A DNA stretch of 19,494 bases from Betaproteobacteria bacterium UBA2592 (GTDB lineage: Bacteria > Pseudomonadota > Gammaproteobacteria > Burkholderiales > Rhodocyclaceae): assembly GCA_002340095.1 (NCBI GenBank), contig DDKS01000062.1, positions 1 to 19,494 on the forward strand, given 5' to 3'. A model generated the notes under the pieces. That model worked only from the letters and a program-made list of their open reading frames with translations. It searched no databases and was not told the DNA's origin. Position 1 is the first letter of the stretch. Each line of letters starts with the position of its first letter. This document shows positions 9,674 to 17,389 of this stretch, one piece after another. A program made the translations under genes and the position numbers.

Positions 9674-10837
9674 TCAGAGTCCGGCGGCGGCCTTGAGCAG
9701 TTCGGCCTTGTCCAGGGCTTCCCAGGTGAATTCCGGCTCGTCCCGGCCGAAGTGGCCGTAGGCGGCGGTCTTCTGGTAGATCGGACGGAGCAGGTTGAGC
9801 ATGTTTACGATGCCCTTGGGACGCAGGTCGAAGTGTTCGCGTACCAGCTCGGTGAGTTTCTCGTTGGGCAGTTTCCCGGTGCCGAAGGTTTCCACCATGA
9901 TCGAGGTGGGCTGGGCTACGCCGATGGCGTAGGAAACCTGCACCAGGCAGCGCTCGGCCAGGCCGGCGGCGACGATGTTCTTGGCCACGTAGCGGCCGGC
10001 ATAGGCAGCGGAACGGTCCACCTTGGACGGGTCCTTGCCCGAGAAGGCGCCACCGCCGTGGGGTGCAGCCCCGCCGTAGGTGTCGACGATGATCTTGCGG
10101 CCGGTGAGGCCGCAGTCGCCCTGGGGACCGCCGACCACGAAGCGCCCGGTGGGGTTCACCAGATACTTGATGTCGCCCTTGATCAGTTCCTTCGGCAGCA
10201 CCGGCTTGATCACGTCCTCGATCACGGCTTCGCGGATGGTTTCCAGGGAAACATCGGGAGCGTGCTGGGTGGACAGCACCACGGTGTCGATGGCGTCGGG
10301 CTTGCCGTCCACGTAGCGGATGGTGACCTGGGACTTGGCGTCGGGGCGCAGCCAGGGCAGGCGGCCGTCCCGGCGCAGGTGAGCCTGGCGTTCCACCAGC
10401 CGGTGCGACAGGTAGATGGGCAGGGGCATCAGGGTCGGGGTTTCCCGGCAGGCGTAGCCGAACATCAGGCCCTGGTCGCCGGCGCCCTGGTTCAGGTAAT
10501 CGTCATGGGCGTGGTCCACGCCCTGGGCGATGTCGGGGCTCTGCTTGTCGTAGGCCACCAGCACGGCACAGCCCTTGTAGTCGATGCCGTACTCGGTGTT
10601 GTCGTAGCCGATGCGGCGGATGGTGTCCCGGGCCACCTGGATGTAATCCACGTTGGCGTGGGTGGTGATCTCGCCGGCCAGCACCACGAGGCCGGTGTTG
10701 CACAGGGTTTCGGCGGCGACGCGGGCGGTGGGGTCCTGGGCCAGGATGGCATCCAGGATGGCATCGGAAATCTGGTCCGCGACCTTGTCGGGATGGCCTT
10801 CGGAAACGGATTCCGAAGTGAAGAGGTAATCGCTCAT
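9674..10837 (-). CDS. metK: S-adenosylmethionine synthase
   Basis: The enzyme forms S-adenosylmethionine from methionine and ATP in the cytoplasm. Its 387 aa match the family's usual length (about 384). Motifs are complete: SEGHPDKVADQISDAILD at the N-terminus (H15, D17, K18), the GAGDQGLMFGYA hexapeptide region, NPTGRFVVGGPQGDCGLTGR, and the glycine-rich GGGAFSGKDPSKVDRS loop. AAGGAG lies close upstream of the ATG at 10837. It is divergent from the lipid A acyltransferase operon. SAM made here supplies the methyltransferases nearby in the window (CobA, CobJ and the RlmI-type enzyme), although that is a general rather than specific link. Confidence 0.98.
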   Translation of the reverse strand: MSDYLFTSESVSEGHPDKVADQISDAILDAILAQDPTARVAAETLCNTGLVVLAGEITTHANVDYIQVARDTIRRIGYDNTEYGIDYKGCAVLVAYDKQSPDIAQGVDHAHDDYLNQGAGDQGLMFGYACRETPTLMPLPIYLSHRLVERQAHLRRDGRLPWLRPDAKSQVTIRYVDGKPDAIDTVVLSTQHAPDVSLETIREAVIEDVIKPVLPKELIKGDIKYLVNPTGRFVVGGPQGDCGLTGRKIIVDTYGGAAPHGGGAFSGKDPSKVDRSAAYAGRYVAKNIVAAGLAERCLVQVSYAIGVAQPTSIMVETFGTGKLPNEKLTELVREHFDLRPKGIVNMLNLLRPIYQKTAAYGHFGRDEPEFTWEALDKAELLKAAAGL

Positions 10838-10996
10838 GGGGACTCCTTGGGGCCTGTGTTGATCCGGCGTTACCGGCTCTGGCCCAGGAGCGGCGACGCT
10901 TTAGCAGTATTTGTAATCGCCCTGCAAGTTGTCTGTTTAACTCGGCGAGCCGATAATCCTAACCCTTTTTCCTTTTTTATCAAGCCCACGGACTCC
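10838..10996. promoter_or_regulatory. Divergent intergenic region with metK leader structure
   Basis: These 159 bases carry the promoters of metK (minus) and the acyltransferase run (plus). On the minus strand a -35-like TTGCAG stands 17 bases from a poor -10, CTAAAG. Near metK, GGGCC and GGCCC can pair and enclose CCGG-TAACG-CCGG, just before the Shine-Dalgarno site. Further up, GGCGA pairs with TCGCC (20-base loop). TCGGC-GA-GCCGA at 10942-10953 is a near-perfect palindrome. I could not match the leader to a known SAM or SAH riboswitch class. Confidence 0.4.
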
Positions 10997-11848
10997 ATGG
11001 TCTTTTTCTTCCGTCTGCTCGGCCATCTGCCCCTGGTCTGGGTGCACCGTCTTGGTGCTCTGGCCGGCTGGCTGGTTTACCAGGTTTCGCCACGTTACCG
11101 GCGCCATCTTCAGGCCAACCTGGCCCAGGCGGGATTCGGGCCGGAATGGCGTCTGCCGGCAGCCCGGGAGGCCGGCAAGCAGTCCCTGGAGCTGGCGCGC
11201 ATCTGGATGAGGAGCCTGGAAGAGACCAATGCCCAGGTGGCCGAGGTCAGGGGCTGGGAGCATGTGCGGGCGGCCCAGGCGGCCGGCCGGGGCATCCTGT
11301 TCCTGACGCCGCATCTGGGCTGTTTCGAGATCACCGCCCAGTACTACTCGGCCTTCGGTCCGATCACCGTGCTCTACCGGCCGCCCCGGCAGGAAAGCCT
11401 GCAACGCATGATCCTGGCCGGGCGCAAGCGGGCGCAACTGCATCTGGCCCCGGCGGATCTCTCCGGTGTACGGGCCCTGATCAAGGCCCTGAAGAAGGGG
11501 GAGGCCGTGGGGATGCTGCCCGACCAGGCCCCCAAGGTGGGTGAGGGCGCCTGGCTCGATTTCTTCGGCCGGCCCGCCTACACCATGACCCTCGCCGCCC
11601 GCCTCTCGGAAACCGGTGCCACGGTGCTCATGGCCTGGGGCGAGCGGCTGCCCGGCGGGCGGGGCTACCGGCTGCATTTCCATCCCCCCGGCCAGGCGCT
11701 GGAGGGCGATACCCTGGCCCGGGCCCAGCAGATCAACCATGAGATCGAGGCCCTGATCCGCCAGTGTCCGGCCCAGTACCTGTGGGGTTACAACCGTTAC
11801 AAGCGCCCGGCGGGGGCCGAGCCGCCGCCCGGGGCATGTTCCACATGA
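10997..11848 (+). CDS. Lipid A / lysophospholipid acyltransferase paralogue 1
   Basis: This 283-aa member of the LpxL/HtrB acyltransferase family transfers a fatty acyl chain to a lipid A precursor or related lipid at the inner-membrane face. The catalytic HX4E motif is H106-E111 in PHLGCFE. Other family marks are YRPPRQE, ALKKGEAVGMLPDQAP and the C-terminal CPAQYLWGYNRYKRP. The N-terminus (VFFFRLLGHLPLVWVHRLG) is a hydrophobic anchor helix. ATG 10997 starts the protein as the family does; the much longer in-frame ORF upstream runs antisense through metK. The Shine-Dalgarno site is weak. Its end overlaps the next gene by 4 bases (ATGA). The exact acyl chain and acceptor cannot be read from sequence. 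Confidence 0.88.
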   Translation: MVFFFRLLGHLPLVWVHRLGALAGWLVYQVSPRYRRHLQANLAQAGFGPEWRLPAAREAGKQSLELARIWMRSLEETNAQVAEVRGWEHVRAAQAAGRGILFLTPHLGCFEITAQYYSAFGPITVLYRPPRQESLQRMILAGRKRAQLHLAPADLSGVRALIKALKKGEAVGMLPDQAPKVGEGAWLDFFGRPAYTMTLAARLSETGATVLMAWGERLPGGRGYRLHFHPPGQALEGDTLARAQQINHEIEALIRQCPAQYLWGYNRYKRPAGAEPPPGACST

Positions 11849-12729
11849 AACATTTCTTCCGGTATCTGCCATCCTACGCTGTCCTGGGGTTGCTCTGGCT
11901 GTTGCACTGGCTGCCCCTGCCCGCCCTGCGCGCCTGTGGCTGGCTGCTCGGCCACGCCCTGCTCCTCCTGGGACGGGAGCGGCGCCGGGTGGTGCGCACC
12001 AACCTGCGCCTGTGCTTTCCCGGCTGGAGCGAGGCCCGGCGGGAACACCTGCTGCGCCGCCATTTCGTGGTCTTTGCCCAGGCCCTGCTGGATCGCACCC
12101 TGTTCTGGTGGGCGCCCCGGGCCCGGCTCGAAGGCTTGATCCGCCTCAAGGGCGGCGAGTTTCTGCAGCGGCAGGACGGTTGCCCGACCCTGATCCTGGC
12201 GCCCCATTTCGTCGGCCTGGATGCGGGCGGCGTGATGATGACCATGAGCACCCCCCTGGTAAGCGTCTATTCCAACCAGAAGAACCCCGTTTTCAATGCG
12301 GTGCTGCTGGCGGGGCGGCTGCGCTTCAATGGTCCGCTGCTGCTGTCGCGCCAGGAGGGGATGCGCCGTGCCCTCAAGGCCATGAAGCAGGGCTTGCCCT
12401 TCTACTATCTGCCGGACATGGATTTTGGCCGCAAGGAATCCATCTTCGTGCCCTTTTTCGGGGTCCAGGCTGCTACCATCACGGGTGTTTCCCGCCTTGT
12501 CCGGGCTACCGGAGCCAAGGTGGTGCCCTGCATCACCCGTCTGGTGCCGGATGGTTACGAGGTGGAACTGCTACCGCCCTGGGAGGCTTTCCCGGGCGAG
12601 AGCGTCGAGGCCGATACCGCCTACATGAACCGTTTCATCGAAACCCAGGTGCTGACCATGCCGGAGCAGTATTTCTGGCTGCACAAGCGCTTCAAGACCC
12701 GTCCTGCGGGCGAACCGAGGATTTATTAA
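11845..12729 (+). CDS. lpxL: Lipid A biosynthesis lauroyl acyltransferase (LpxL-like, paralogue 2)
   Basis: This 294-aa protein is closer to E. coli LpxL than its upstream neighbour is. The catalytic HX4D motif is H121-D126 in PHFVGLD. YYLPDMDFGRKESIFVPFFG matches the LpxL PDQDYGRKGSSFAPFF region, and the C-terminus has PEQYFWLHKRFKTRP. LpxL adds a secondary lauroyl chain to Kdo-lipid A using acyl-ACP. A membrane anchor helix lies at about residues 8-30 with a second hydrophobic stretch after it. Start choice: ATG 11845 overlaps the preceding stop as ATGA; ATG 11836, three codons earlier, is also possible. Tandem paralogues suggest two acylation steps, perhaps LpxL- and LpxM-like. Confidence 0.9.
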   Translation: MKHFFRYLPSYAVLGLLWLLHWLPLPALRACGWLLGHALLLLGRERRRVVRTNLRLCFPGWSEARREHLLRRHFVVFAQALLDRTLFWWAPRARLEGLIRLKGGEFLQRQDGCPTLILAPHFVGLDAGGVMMTMSTPLVSVYSNQKNPVFNAVLLAGRLRFNGPLLLSRQEGMRRALKAMKQGLPFYYLPDMDFGRKESIFVPFFGVQAATITGVSRLVRATGAKVVPCITRLVPDGYEVELLPPWEAFPGESVEADTAYMNRFIETQVLTMPEQYFWLHKRFKTRPAGEPRIY

Positions 12730-13242
12730 ATGACGCTAGCCGCATCCCCCGTGATCGAGATCAAACCCGTGACGCCTCCCGATGTGCCGGCCATTGCGGC
12801 CCTGGCCCGGGAAATCTGGCAGGCCACCTACCCTGGCATCATCACCCAGGAACAGATCGATTTCATGCTGGAACAGCGTTATGGCCACGAGCGGCTTTAC
12901 GACGACCTGGAAGACGCCCACAAGTGGCTGGATCAGGTTTTTGCCGATGGCCGGCGCATCGGCTTTGCCTTCAGCGAGATCAGCAAGGGCGAGTTCAAGC
13001 TCGACAAGCTCTACATCCATCCCGACATGCAGCGCCAGGGGGTCGGCGGCCGGCTGATCGCCCATGTGGCCGAGCGGGCGAAGAAGCTCGGCTATCCCTG
13101 CGTGGTCCTGGCGGTGAACAAGCGCAACGAGAAGGCCATCGCCTCCTACCGCAAGTACGGTTTCACGGTGCGCGAGGCCATCGTGGATGATATCGGCGGT
13201 GGTTTCGTGATGGACGACTACATCATGGAAAAGAAGCTCTGA
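12730..13242 (+). CDS. GNAT family N-acetyltransferase
   Basis: This 170-aa protein is a typical single GNAT domain. The acetyl-CoA pyrophosphate loop is R102-Q-G-V-G-G in LYIHPDMQRQGVGGRLI, after a beta strand beginning LDKLYIHP. VVLAVNKRNEKAIASYRKYGF is the usual motif B region. It starts directly after the stop codon of the acyltransferase, and its stop overlaps the dapF start (TGATG), so it is translationally coupled in the operon. The substrate is unknown; protein N-terminal, amino-acid or small-molecule acetylation are all possible. Confidence 0.88.
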   Translation: MTLAASPVIEIKPVTPPDVPAIAALAREIWQATYPGIITQEQIDFMLEQRYGHERLYDDLEDAHKWLDQVFADGRRIGFAFSEISKGEFKLDKLYIHPDMQRQGVGGRLIAHVAERAKKLGYPCVVLAVNKRNEKAIASYRKYGFTVREAIVDDIGGGFVMDDYIMEKKL

Positions 13243-14072
13243 TGCGGCTCAAGTTCACCAAGATGCATGGTCTGGGCAACGATTTCGTGGTCCTGGATGG
13301 AGTGCGCCAGAACATCAGCCTGACGCCGGAGCAATTGCGCTTTCTGGCCGACCGCCACTTCGGCATCGGCTTCGACCAGTTACTCCTGGTGGAGCCGGCC
13401 AGCCAGCCGGGTGTGGATTTCCGCTACCGCATCTTCAACGCCGATGGCGGCGAGGTGGAACAGTGCGGCAACGGCGCCCGCTGCTTTGCCCGTTTCGTCT
13501 TCGATCAGGGCCTCACCGACAAGCGGGAAATCCGGGTCGAAACCAGGAAGGGTGTGATCGCGCCGCGCCTGGAAGCGGACGGCCAGGTGACTGTGGACAT
13601 GGGCGCGCCCCGCTTCGCCCCGGCCGAGATTCCCTTCATCAGCGATAACGACGCGGTGCTCCAGCCCCTGGATCTGGATGGCACCACCGTGGACATCAGC
13701 ACCGTCTCCATGGGCAACCCCCATGCGGTGCAGGTGGTGGCCGACGTCGATACCGCCCCGGTGGCCGTCCAGGGGCCCTTGATCGAATCTCACCCCCGCT
13801 TTCCCGAACGAGTCAATGCGGGTTTCATGCAGGTGCTGGACCGCCACAATGTGCGGCTGCGGGTTTATGAACGGGGTTCCGGCGAGACCCTGGCCTGCGG
13901 GACTGGTGCCTGTGCCGCCGTGGTGGCCGGCATCCGCCGGGGGCTTCTGGATTCCCCGGTGCGGGTCGCCACCCGCGGGGGGGAACTCACTATTGCCTGG
14001 GAAGGTCCCGGTCAGCCCGTGCTGATGACCGGCCCGGCCGTCACCGTCTTTACCGGAGAAATCGAGCTATGA
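13242..14072 (+). CDS. dapF: Diaminopimelate epimerase
   Basis: This enzyme interconverts LL- and meso-diaminopimelate by a cofactor-free two-base mechanism, feeding lysine and peptidoglycan synthesis. Its 276 aa match E. coli DapF (274). The two catalytic cysteines are C75 in EQCGNGARCF and C219 in ACGTGACAA. The N-terminal KMHGLGNDFVVLD and the central VSMGNPHAV are diagnostic. It overlaps the GNAT gene by one base (TGATG) and the DUF484 gene by 4 bases (ATGA). The dapF-DUF484-xerC order is conserved in many Proteobacteria. Confidence 0.98.
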   Translation: MRLKFTKMHGLGNDFVVLDGVRQNISLTPEQLRFLADRHFGIGFDQLLLVEPASQPGVDFRYRIFNADGGEVEQCGNGARCFARFVFDQGLTDKREIRVETRKGVIAPRLEADGQVTVDMGAPRFAPAEIPFISDNDAVLQPLDLDGTTVDISTVSMGNPHAVQVVADVDTAPVAVQGPLIESHPRFPERVNAGFMQVLDRHNVRLRVYERGSGETLACGTGACAAVVAGIRRGLLDSPVRVATRGGELTIAWEGPGQPVLMTGPAVTVFTGEIEL

Positions 14073-14731
14073 GCGCAGAAGCCGTTGCCCAATACCTGCA
14101 GGCCAATCCCCAGTTCTTCGAGCAGTACGCCGACCTGCTGGCGGAAATCTTCGTGCCCCACCCCCACGGGGGCCGCACCATCTCCCTGTCCGAGCGGCAG
14201 ATGCTCACCCTGCGGGACAAGAACAAGCAGCTGGAAAGAAAGCTGGCCGAACTGCTGGCCTTCGGCGAGGAAAACGACGCCATCAGCGAGAAGATGCACC
14301 GGCTTTCCGTCGGCCTGATCGCGGCCGAGACCTTTCAGGCGGTGATTCACCTGCTCAACTTCCACCTGCGCGATGACTTCGCCATTCCGCACGTAGCCCT
14401 GCGCCTGTGGGACAAGCCGGCCGGGGTCGATGACCTGCCCGAATTCACCGCCGTGAGCGAGGAACTGCAAGTCTTTGCCGAGACCCTGACCAAACCCTAC
14501 TGCGGCTCCACCTCCGGCTTCGGCACCGCCTCCTGGTTCGGCGAACATGCGGAACACATCCGCTCCCAGGCCCTGATCGCTTTGCGCAATGGCGGCGGCA
14601 CCATAGGCATGATCGCCCTGGGCAGCGAGGACGTGCAACGCTTCTACGCCGACATGGGCACCCTCTACCTGGAGCGTCTGGGCGAACTGGTCTCCGCTGC
14701 CCTGGCCCGCGTCACCCACTCGGCCCTGTAA
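14069..14731 (+). CDS. DUF484 family protein
   Basis: This 220-aa protein has the DUF484 plan: an N-terminal AVAQYLQANPQFFEQYADLL segment, a short coiled coil (LRDKNKQLERKLAELLAFGEEN), and a C-terminal GAF-like half with SQALIALRNGGGTIGMIALGS. It lies between dapF and xerC, as in E. coli (yigA) and Pseudomonas. No biochemical function is firmly known to me. The constant linkage to xerC hints at a role near chromosome segregation, but that is only context. Confidence 0.9.
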   Translation: MSAEAVAQYLQANPQFFEQYADLLAEIFVPHPHGGRTISLSERQMLTLRDKNKQLERKLAELLAFGEENDAISEKMHRLSVGLIAAETFQAVIHLLNFHLRDDFAIPHVALRLWDKPAGVDDLPEFTAVSEELQVFAETLTKPYCGSTSGFGTASWFGEHAEHIRSQALIALRNGGGTIGMIALGSEDVQRFYADMGTLYLERLGELVSAALARVTHSAL

Positions 14732-14741
14732 GCCTTCCGGC

Positions 14742-15665
14742 ATGGACAACGCCGCTGCCGTCGCGGCCTACCTGGCCTACCTGGCCGAGCAGCGGCGCCA
14801 GTCGCCCCATACCCTGAGCAATTACGGCCGGGATTTGCAGCGTCTGGTGCAGGCCGCCGGAGAAACTCCCCTGGCTGGCCTCGATGCCCTCACCGTGCGC
14901 CGCCAGGTGGCGGTGTTGCACGGCCAGGGGCTCTCCGGGCGCAGCCTGGCGCGGCTGCTCTCGGCCTGGCGCGGCTTCTTCAAGTGGCTGCAACTCCGGG
15001 GAGAGGCCCCGGCCAATCCCTGCGAGGGCATCAAGCCCCCCAAATCCCCCAGGCGTCTGCCCCGGGCCCTGTCCGTGGATGAAGCCCAGGGCCTGCTCGA
15101 CCAGGCTTCCGACGAGGGGGACGAGCGCCTCAACCGGCGCGACCAGGCCATGTTCGAACTGTTCTACTCCTCGGGTCTACGCTTGGCGGAACTGGCCAGC
15201 CTCAATCTGGATACCCTGGAAGCGATGCTAGTCGAAGGGGAAGTACGAGTGCTGGGCAAGCGCAACAAGGTGCGCCTGGTGCCCGTGGGCAGCAAGGCCC
15301 GTGCAGCCCTGGCGGCATGGGCCCAGGTGCGCGGCCAGTTGGCCGCTGCGGATGAGCCGGCCCTGTTCGTCAGCCAGCGGGGCCGGCGTATTTCCCCGCG
15401 CATGATCCAGGAACGTCTGCGCCGCCGGGCCCTGCAGACCGGTATCGGTACCCGGGTGCATCCGCACGTGCTGCGTCACTCCTTTGCCTCCCACGTGCTG
15501 CAATCCAGCGGCGACCTGCGCGCCGTGCAGGAAATGCTGGGCCATGCCAGCATCGCCTCCACCCAGGTCTACACCCACCTGGATTTCCAGCACCTGGCCA
15601 GGGTCTACGATGGGGCCCATCCCCGGGCCCGGCGCAGGTCGGGTGGCGGCGCTGGCGGTAATTGA
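14742..15665 (+). CDS. xerC: Tyrosine recombinase XerC
   Basis: XerC acts with XerD at the dif site to resolve chromosome dimers. This 307-aa protein has an N-terminal SAM-like core-binding domain (SPHTLSNYGRDL) and a C-terminal catalytic domain. All active-site residues are present: R147 (SSGLRLAEL), K173 (LGKRNKVR), H242-x-x-R245 (HVLRHSFA), H268 (LGHAS) and nucleophile Y277 (TQVYTHLD). It is eleven bases from the DUF484 gene. The C-terminal tail is unusually rich in Arg and Gly (RARRRSGGGAGG). Its stop codon overlaps the -35 box of the next unit. Chromosomal housekeeping context makes an integrase of a mobile element unlikely. Confidence 0.96.
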   Translation: MDNAAAVAAYLAYLAEQRRQSPHTLSNYGRDLQRLVQAAGETPLAGLDALTVRRQVAVLHGQGLSGRSLARLLSAWRGFFKWLQLRGEAPANPCEGIKPPKSPRRLPRALSVDEAQGLLDQASDEGDERLNRRDQAMFELFYSSGLRLAELASLNLDTLEAMLVEGEVRVLGKRNKVRLVPVGSKARAALAAWAQVRGQLAAADEPALFVSQRGRRISPRMIQERLRRRALQTGIGTRVHPHVLRHSFASHVLQSSGDLRAVQEMLGHASIASTQVYTHLDFQHLARVYDGAHPRARRRSGGGAGGN

Positions 15666-15690
15666 CCTAAAGCCTTCATCCCTTTAAGAT
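15662..15690 (+). promoter_or_regulatory. Sigma-70 type promoter of the 49-aa gene
   Basis: TTGACC (15662-15667) and TAAGAT (15685-15690) are separated by exactly 17 bases. The -35 box matches the consensus in five of six positions and the -10 box in four. Transcription would begin near 15697, leaving a leader of about 50 bases before the small ORF. The -35 box overlaps the xerC stop codon. Confidence 0.65.
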
Positions 15691-15746
15691 TTCGCCCCTT
15701 TGCTGCATTCCGAATTTAGTAACCGGTTTTTATCTGGAGAATTTCC

Positions 15747-15896
15747 ATGGCTATCACCCGTACCCGCCGCTCTTCCATCGAGCGCCGTTGCCTGTCCAAG
15801 ACCGGCAAGCGCATGTTCCGTGGCAAAGGCAGCGCCATGATGCGCATGATTTACCAGGCCGAGTGCCAGGCCCGTAACCGCAAGGCCCTGGGTTAA
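15747..15896 (+). CDS. Small basic protein, 49 aa, unknown function
   Basis: I do not recognise this protein. It has 10 Arg, 4 Lys and only 2 Glu in 49 residues, two Cys (C15, C40), several Met, and begins MAITRTRRSSIERRC. No signal peptide or membrane segment is seen. GGAG lies 7 bases before the ATG, a good promoter is 57 bases upstream, and a strong terminator follows 33 bases after the stop. Codons are those of highly expressed genes: Arg is only CGT or CGC, with no rare codons. The strong charge suggests binding to RNA, DNA or ribosomes, but this is inference. Alternatively the transcript itself may act as a small RNA that also carries an ORF. The protein reading is well supported by its frame, codon use and signals. 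Confidence 0.78.
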   Translation: MAITRTRRSSIERRCLSKTGKRMFRGKGSAMMRMIYQAECQARNRKALG

Positions 15897-15928
15897 GCGG
15901 CGTTCCACCCGGTAATCACCCGGTTTTC

Positions 15929-15962
15929 GGCCCCGGTGGCAAACCTGCTGCCGGGGCCTTTT
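15929..15962 (+). terminator. Strong Rho-independent terminator
   Basis: GGCCCCGGTGGCA (15929-15941) pairs with TGCTGCCGGGGCC (15946-15958) over 13 bp with two wobble pairs and an AACC loop, followed by TTTTGTCTTT. It stands between the 49-aa gene and the RlmI-type gene, so it ends the small unit and also any read-through from xerC. Confidence 0.88.
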
Positions 15963-15985
15963 GTCTTTGCGTCCCCTCCCGAATC

Positions 15986-17176
15986 ATGGCTGAACTGATA
16001 CTCAAACCTGGCAAGGAGCGTTCATTGTTCCGCCGTCACCCCTGGATTTTCGAAAGCTCCGTGGCGCGTCTGGATGGTCGGGCCCGGCCGGGGGATACGG
16101 TGCTCATCCAGTCCGCCGATGGCCGTCGGCTCGCCCGGGGCGCCTATAGCCCCAGTTCCCAGATTCGTTGCCGGGTGTGGTCCTTCGACGAGGCGGAAAC
16201 CATCGACGATGCCTTCTTCAAGCGCCGGGTGGCCCTGGCCGTGGCCCGGCGCCAGGCCCTGCCGGAACTGGCTGGCCAGGAAGGCTTGCGCCTGATCCAC
16301 GCCGAATCTGACGGCCTGCCCGGGGTGATTGCCGACCAGTACGGTGACACCCTGGTGGTGCAGCTCAACAGTGCCGGGGCCGAGAAGTGGCGCAAGGCCC
16401 TGGTGGCCGCCCTCGTCCAGGCCACTGGCTGCGCCCGCATCTACGAGCGTTCCGATTCCGAGGTGCGCGGCCTCGAAGGGCTGGAGAAGGTGACCGGCTG
16501 GATTTACGGGGAAGCCCCGGGCGGGGAGATCAGCATTCTGGAGAACGGGGTGCGCCTGGGCGTGGATTACGCCAGCGGCCACAAGACCGGCTTCTACCTG
16601 GACCAGCGGGAAAACCGGCAGTTACTGGGCAGCCTGGCGGCGGGCAAATCCGTGCTCAACTGCTTTTGCTACACCGGCGGTTTTTCGCTCCAGGCCCTGC
16701 GGGGTGGCGCGGCCACGGTGCTCTCCATCGACTCCTCCGGCCCTGCCCTGGAGCGGGCCCGGGCCAACCTGGCCCTGAACCCCGATCTGCCGGCAGAGCG
16801 GGCCGAATGGCGGGAGGCGGACGTGTTCCAGGCCCTGCGGGAATTCAAGAAAGAAGGTCGCAGCTTCGATGTGATCGTGCTCGATCCCCCCAAGTTCGCG
16901 CCTTCCGCCGCCCATGCGGACCGGGCAGCCCGGGCCTACAAGGACATCAATCTGCTCGGTTTCCGCCTGCTCAACCCGGGTGGCCTGTTGATGACCTATT
17001 CCTGTTCCGGCGGCATCGGCCTCGAACTGTTCCAGAAGATCGTGGCCGGCGCCGCCCTGGATGCCGGACGCTGTGCCCGGATCGTGCGGCGCCTGGCGGG
17101 TACCCCGGATCATCCCGTGGCCCTGGAGTTCCCGGAAGGGGAATACCTCAAGGGCCTGCTATGCCAGGTGGATTGA
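15986..17176 (+). CDS. rlmI: Class I SAM-dependent rRNA methyltransferase, RlmI-like
   Basis: This 396-aa protein has the RlmI plan: an N-terminal PUA domain (about residues 1-80, with HPWIFESSV), a middle domain, and a C-terminal Rossmann methyltransferase. Motif I is NCFCYTGGF from N225, motif IV is DPPKF at D300, and the m5C cysteine is C340 in YSCSGG. E. coli RlmI makes m5C1962 in 23S rRNA and has the same length (396 aa). GHKTGFYLDQRENR is highly characteristic. No clear Shine-Dalgarno site precedes the ATG. A strong terminator lies just upstream, so it needs its own promoter, which I could not identify. Confidence 0.92.
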   Translation: MAELILKPGKERSLFRRHPWIFESSVARLDGRARPGDTVLIQSADGRRLARGAYSPSSQIRCRVWSFDEAETIDDAFFKRRVALAVARRQALPELAGQEGLRLIHAESDGLPGVIADQYGDTLVVQLNSAGAEKWRKALVAALVQATGCARIYERSDSEVRGLEGLEKVTGWIYGEAPGGEISILENGVRLGVDYASGHKTGFYLDQRENRQLLGSLAAGKSVLNCFCYTGGFSLQALRGGAATVLSIDSSGPALERARANLALNPDLPAERAEWREADVFQALREFKKEGRSFDVIVLDPPKFAPSAAHADRAARAYKDINLLGFRLLNPGGLLMTYSCSGGIGLELFQKIVAGAALDAGRCARIVRRLAGTPDHPVALEFPEGEYLKGLLCQVD

Positions 17177-17389
17177 GTCCCACCGGTTTCCCGGGGCATG
17201 TAACGGAACTGGAGTGCCCACTTGTCGCATCTGTTCCTCCGATGCCAGCTGCTTCAGAATGGCCGCATCCTGCGGCCGGCACAGCCTGGCCAGGGCCGCC
17301 TCCAGCGCCGCCTCGAAACGTTTGAACGATGATTCGCCCTGCGCCGTTTGCAGTTCGAGCCTGATCTGAATGCCGAAATCTGAAGCCAT
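17159..17389 (-). CDS. Small hypothetical protein, 76 aa
   Basis: This is an ORF of unknown function. A Shine-Dalgarno-like AGGA lies 8 bases before its ATG. The protein has a short beta-like start (FGIQIRLELQT) and a long Ala/Glu/Arg amphipathic helix (FKRFEAALEAALARLC). Its end overlaps the 3' end of the RlmI-type gene by 18 bases, and its ATG overlaps that of the plus-strand gene at 17388. Codon use is coherent but less GC3-biased than its neighbours. The gap would otherwise be about 210 bases without a gene. It may be genuine or a chance ORF. Confidence 0.45.
   Translation of the reverse strand: MASDFGIQIRLELQTAQGESSFKRFEAALEAALARLCRPQDAAILKQLASEEQMRQVGTPVPLHAPGNRWDSIHLA

Noticed and set aside
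9752..10996. Upstream extension of the acyltransferase ORF through metK
   Set aside because: The extension is antisense to metK and has no family features. The acyltransferase homology begins at ATG 10997.
10838..10996. A known SAM or SAH riboswitch before metK
   Set aside because: Stems are present, but I could not align the conserved core bases of any class that I know, so only a structured leader is claimed.
14742..15665. Integrase marking a genomic island boundary
   Set aside because: The protein is a standard XerC in the conserved dapF-DUF484-xerC order. No att-like duplication or tRNA gene is next to it.
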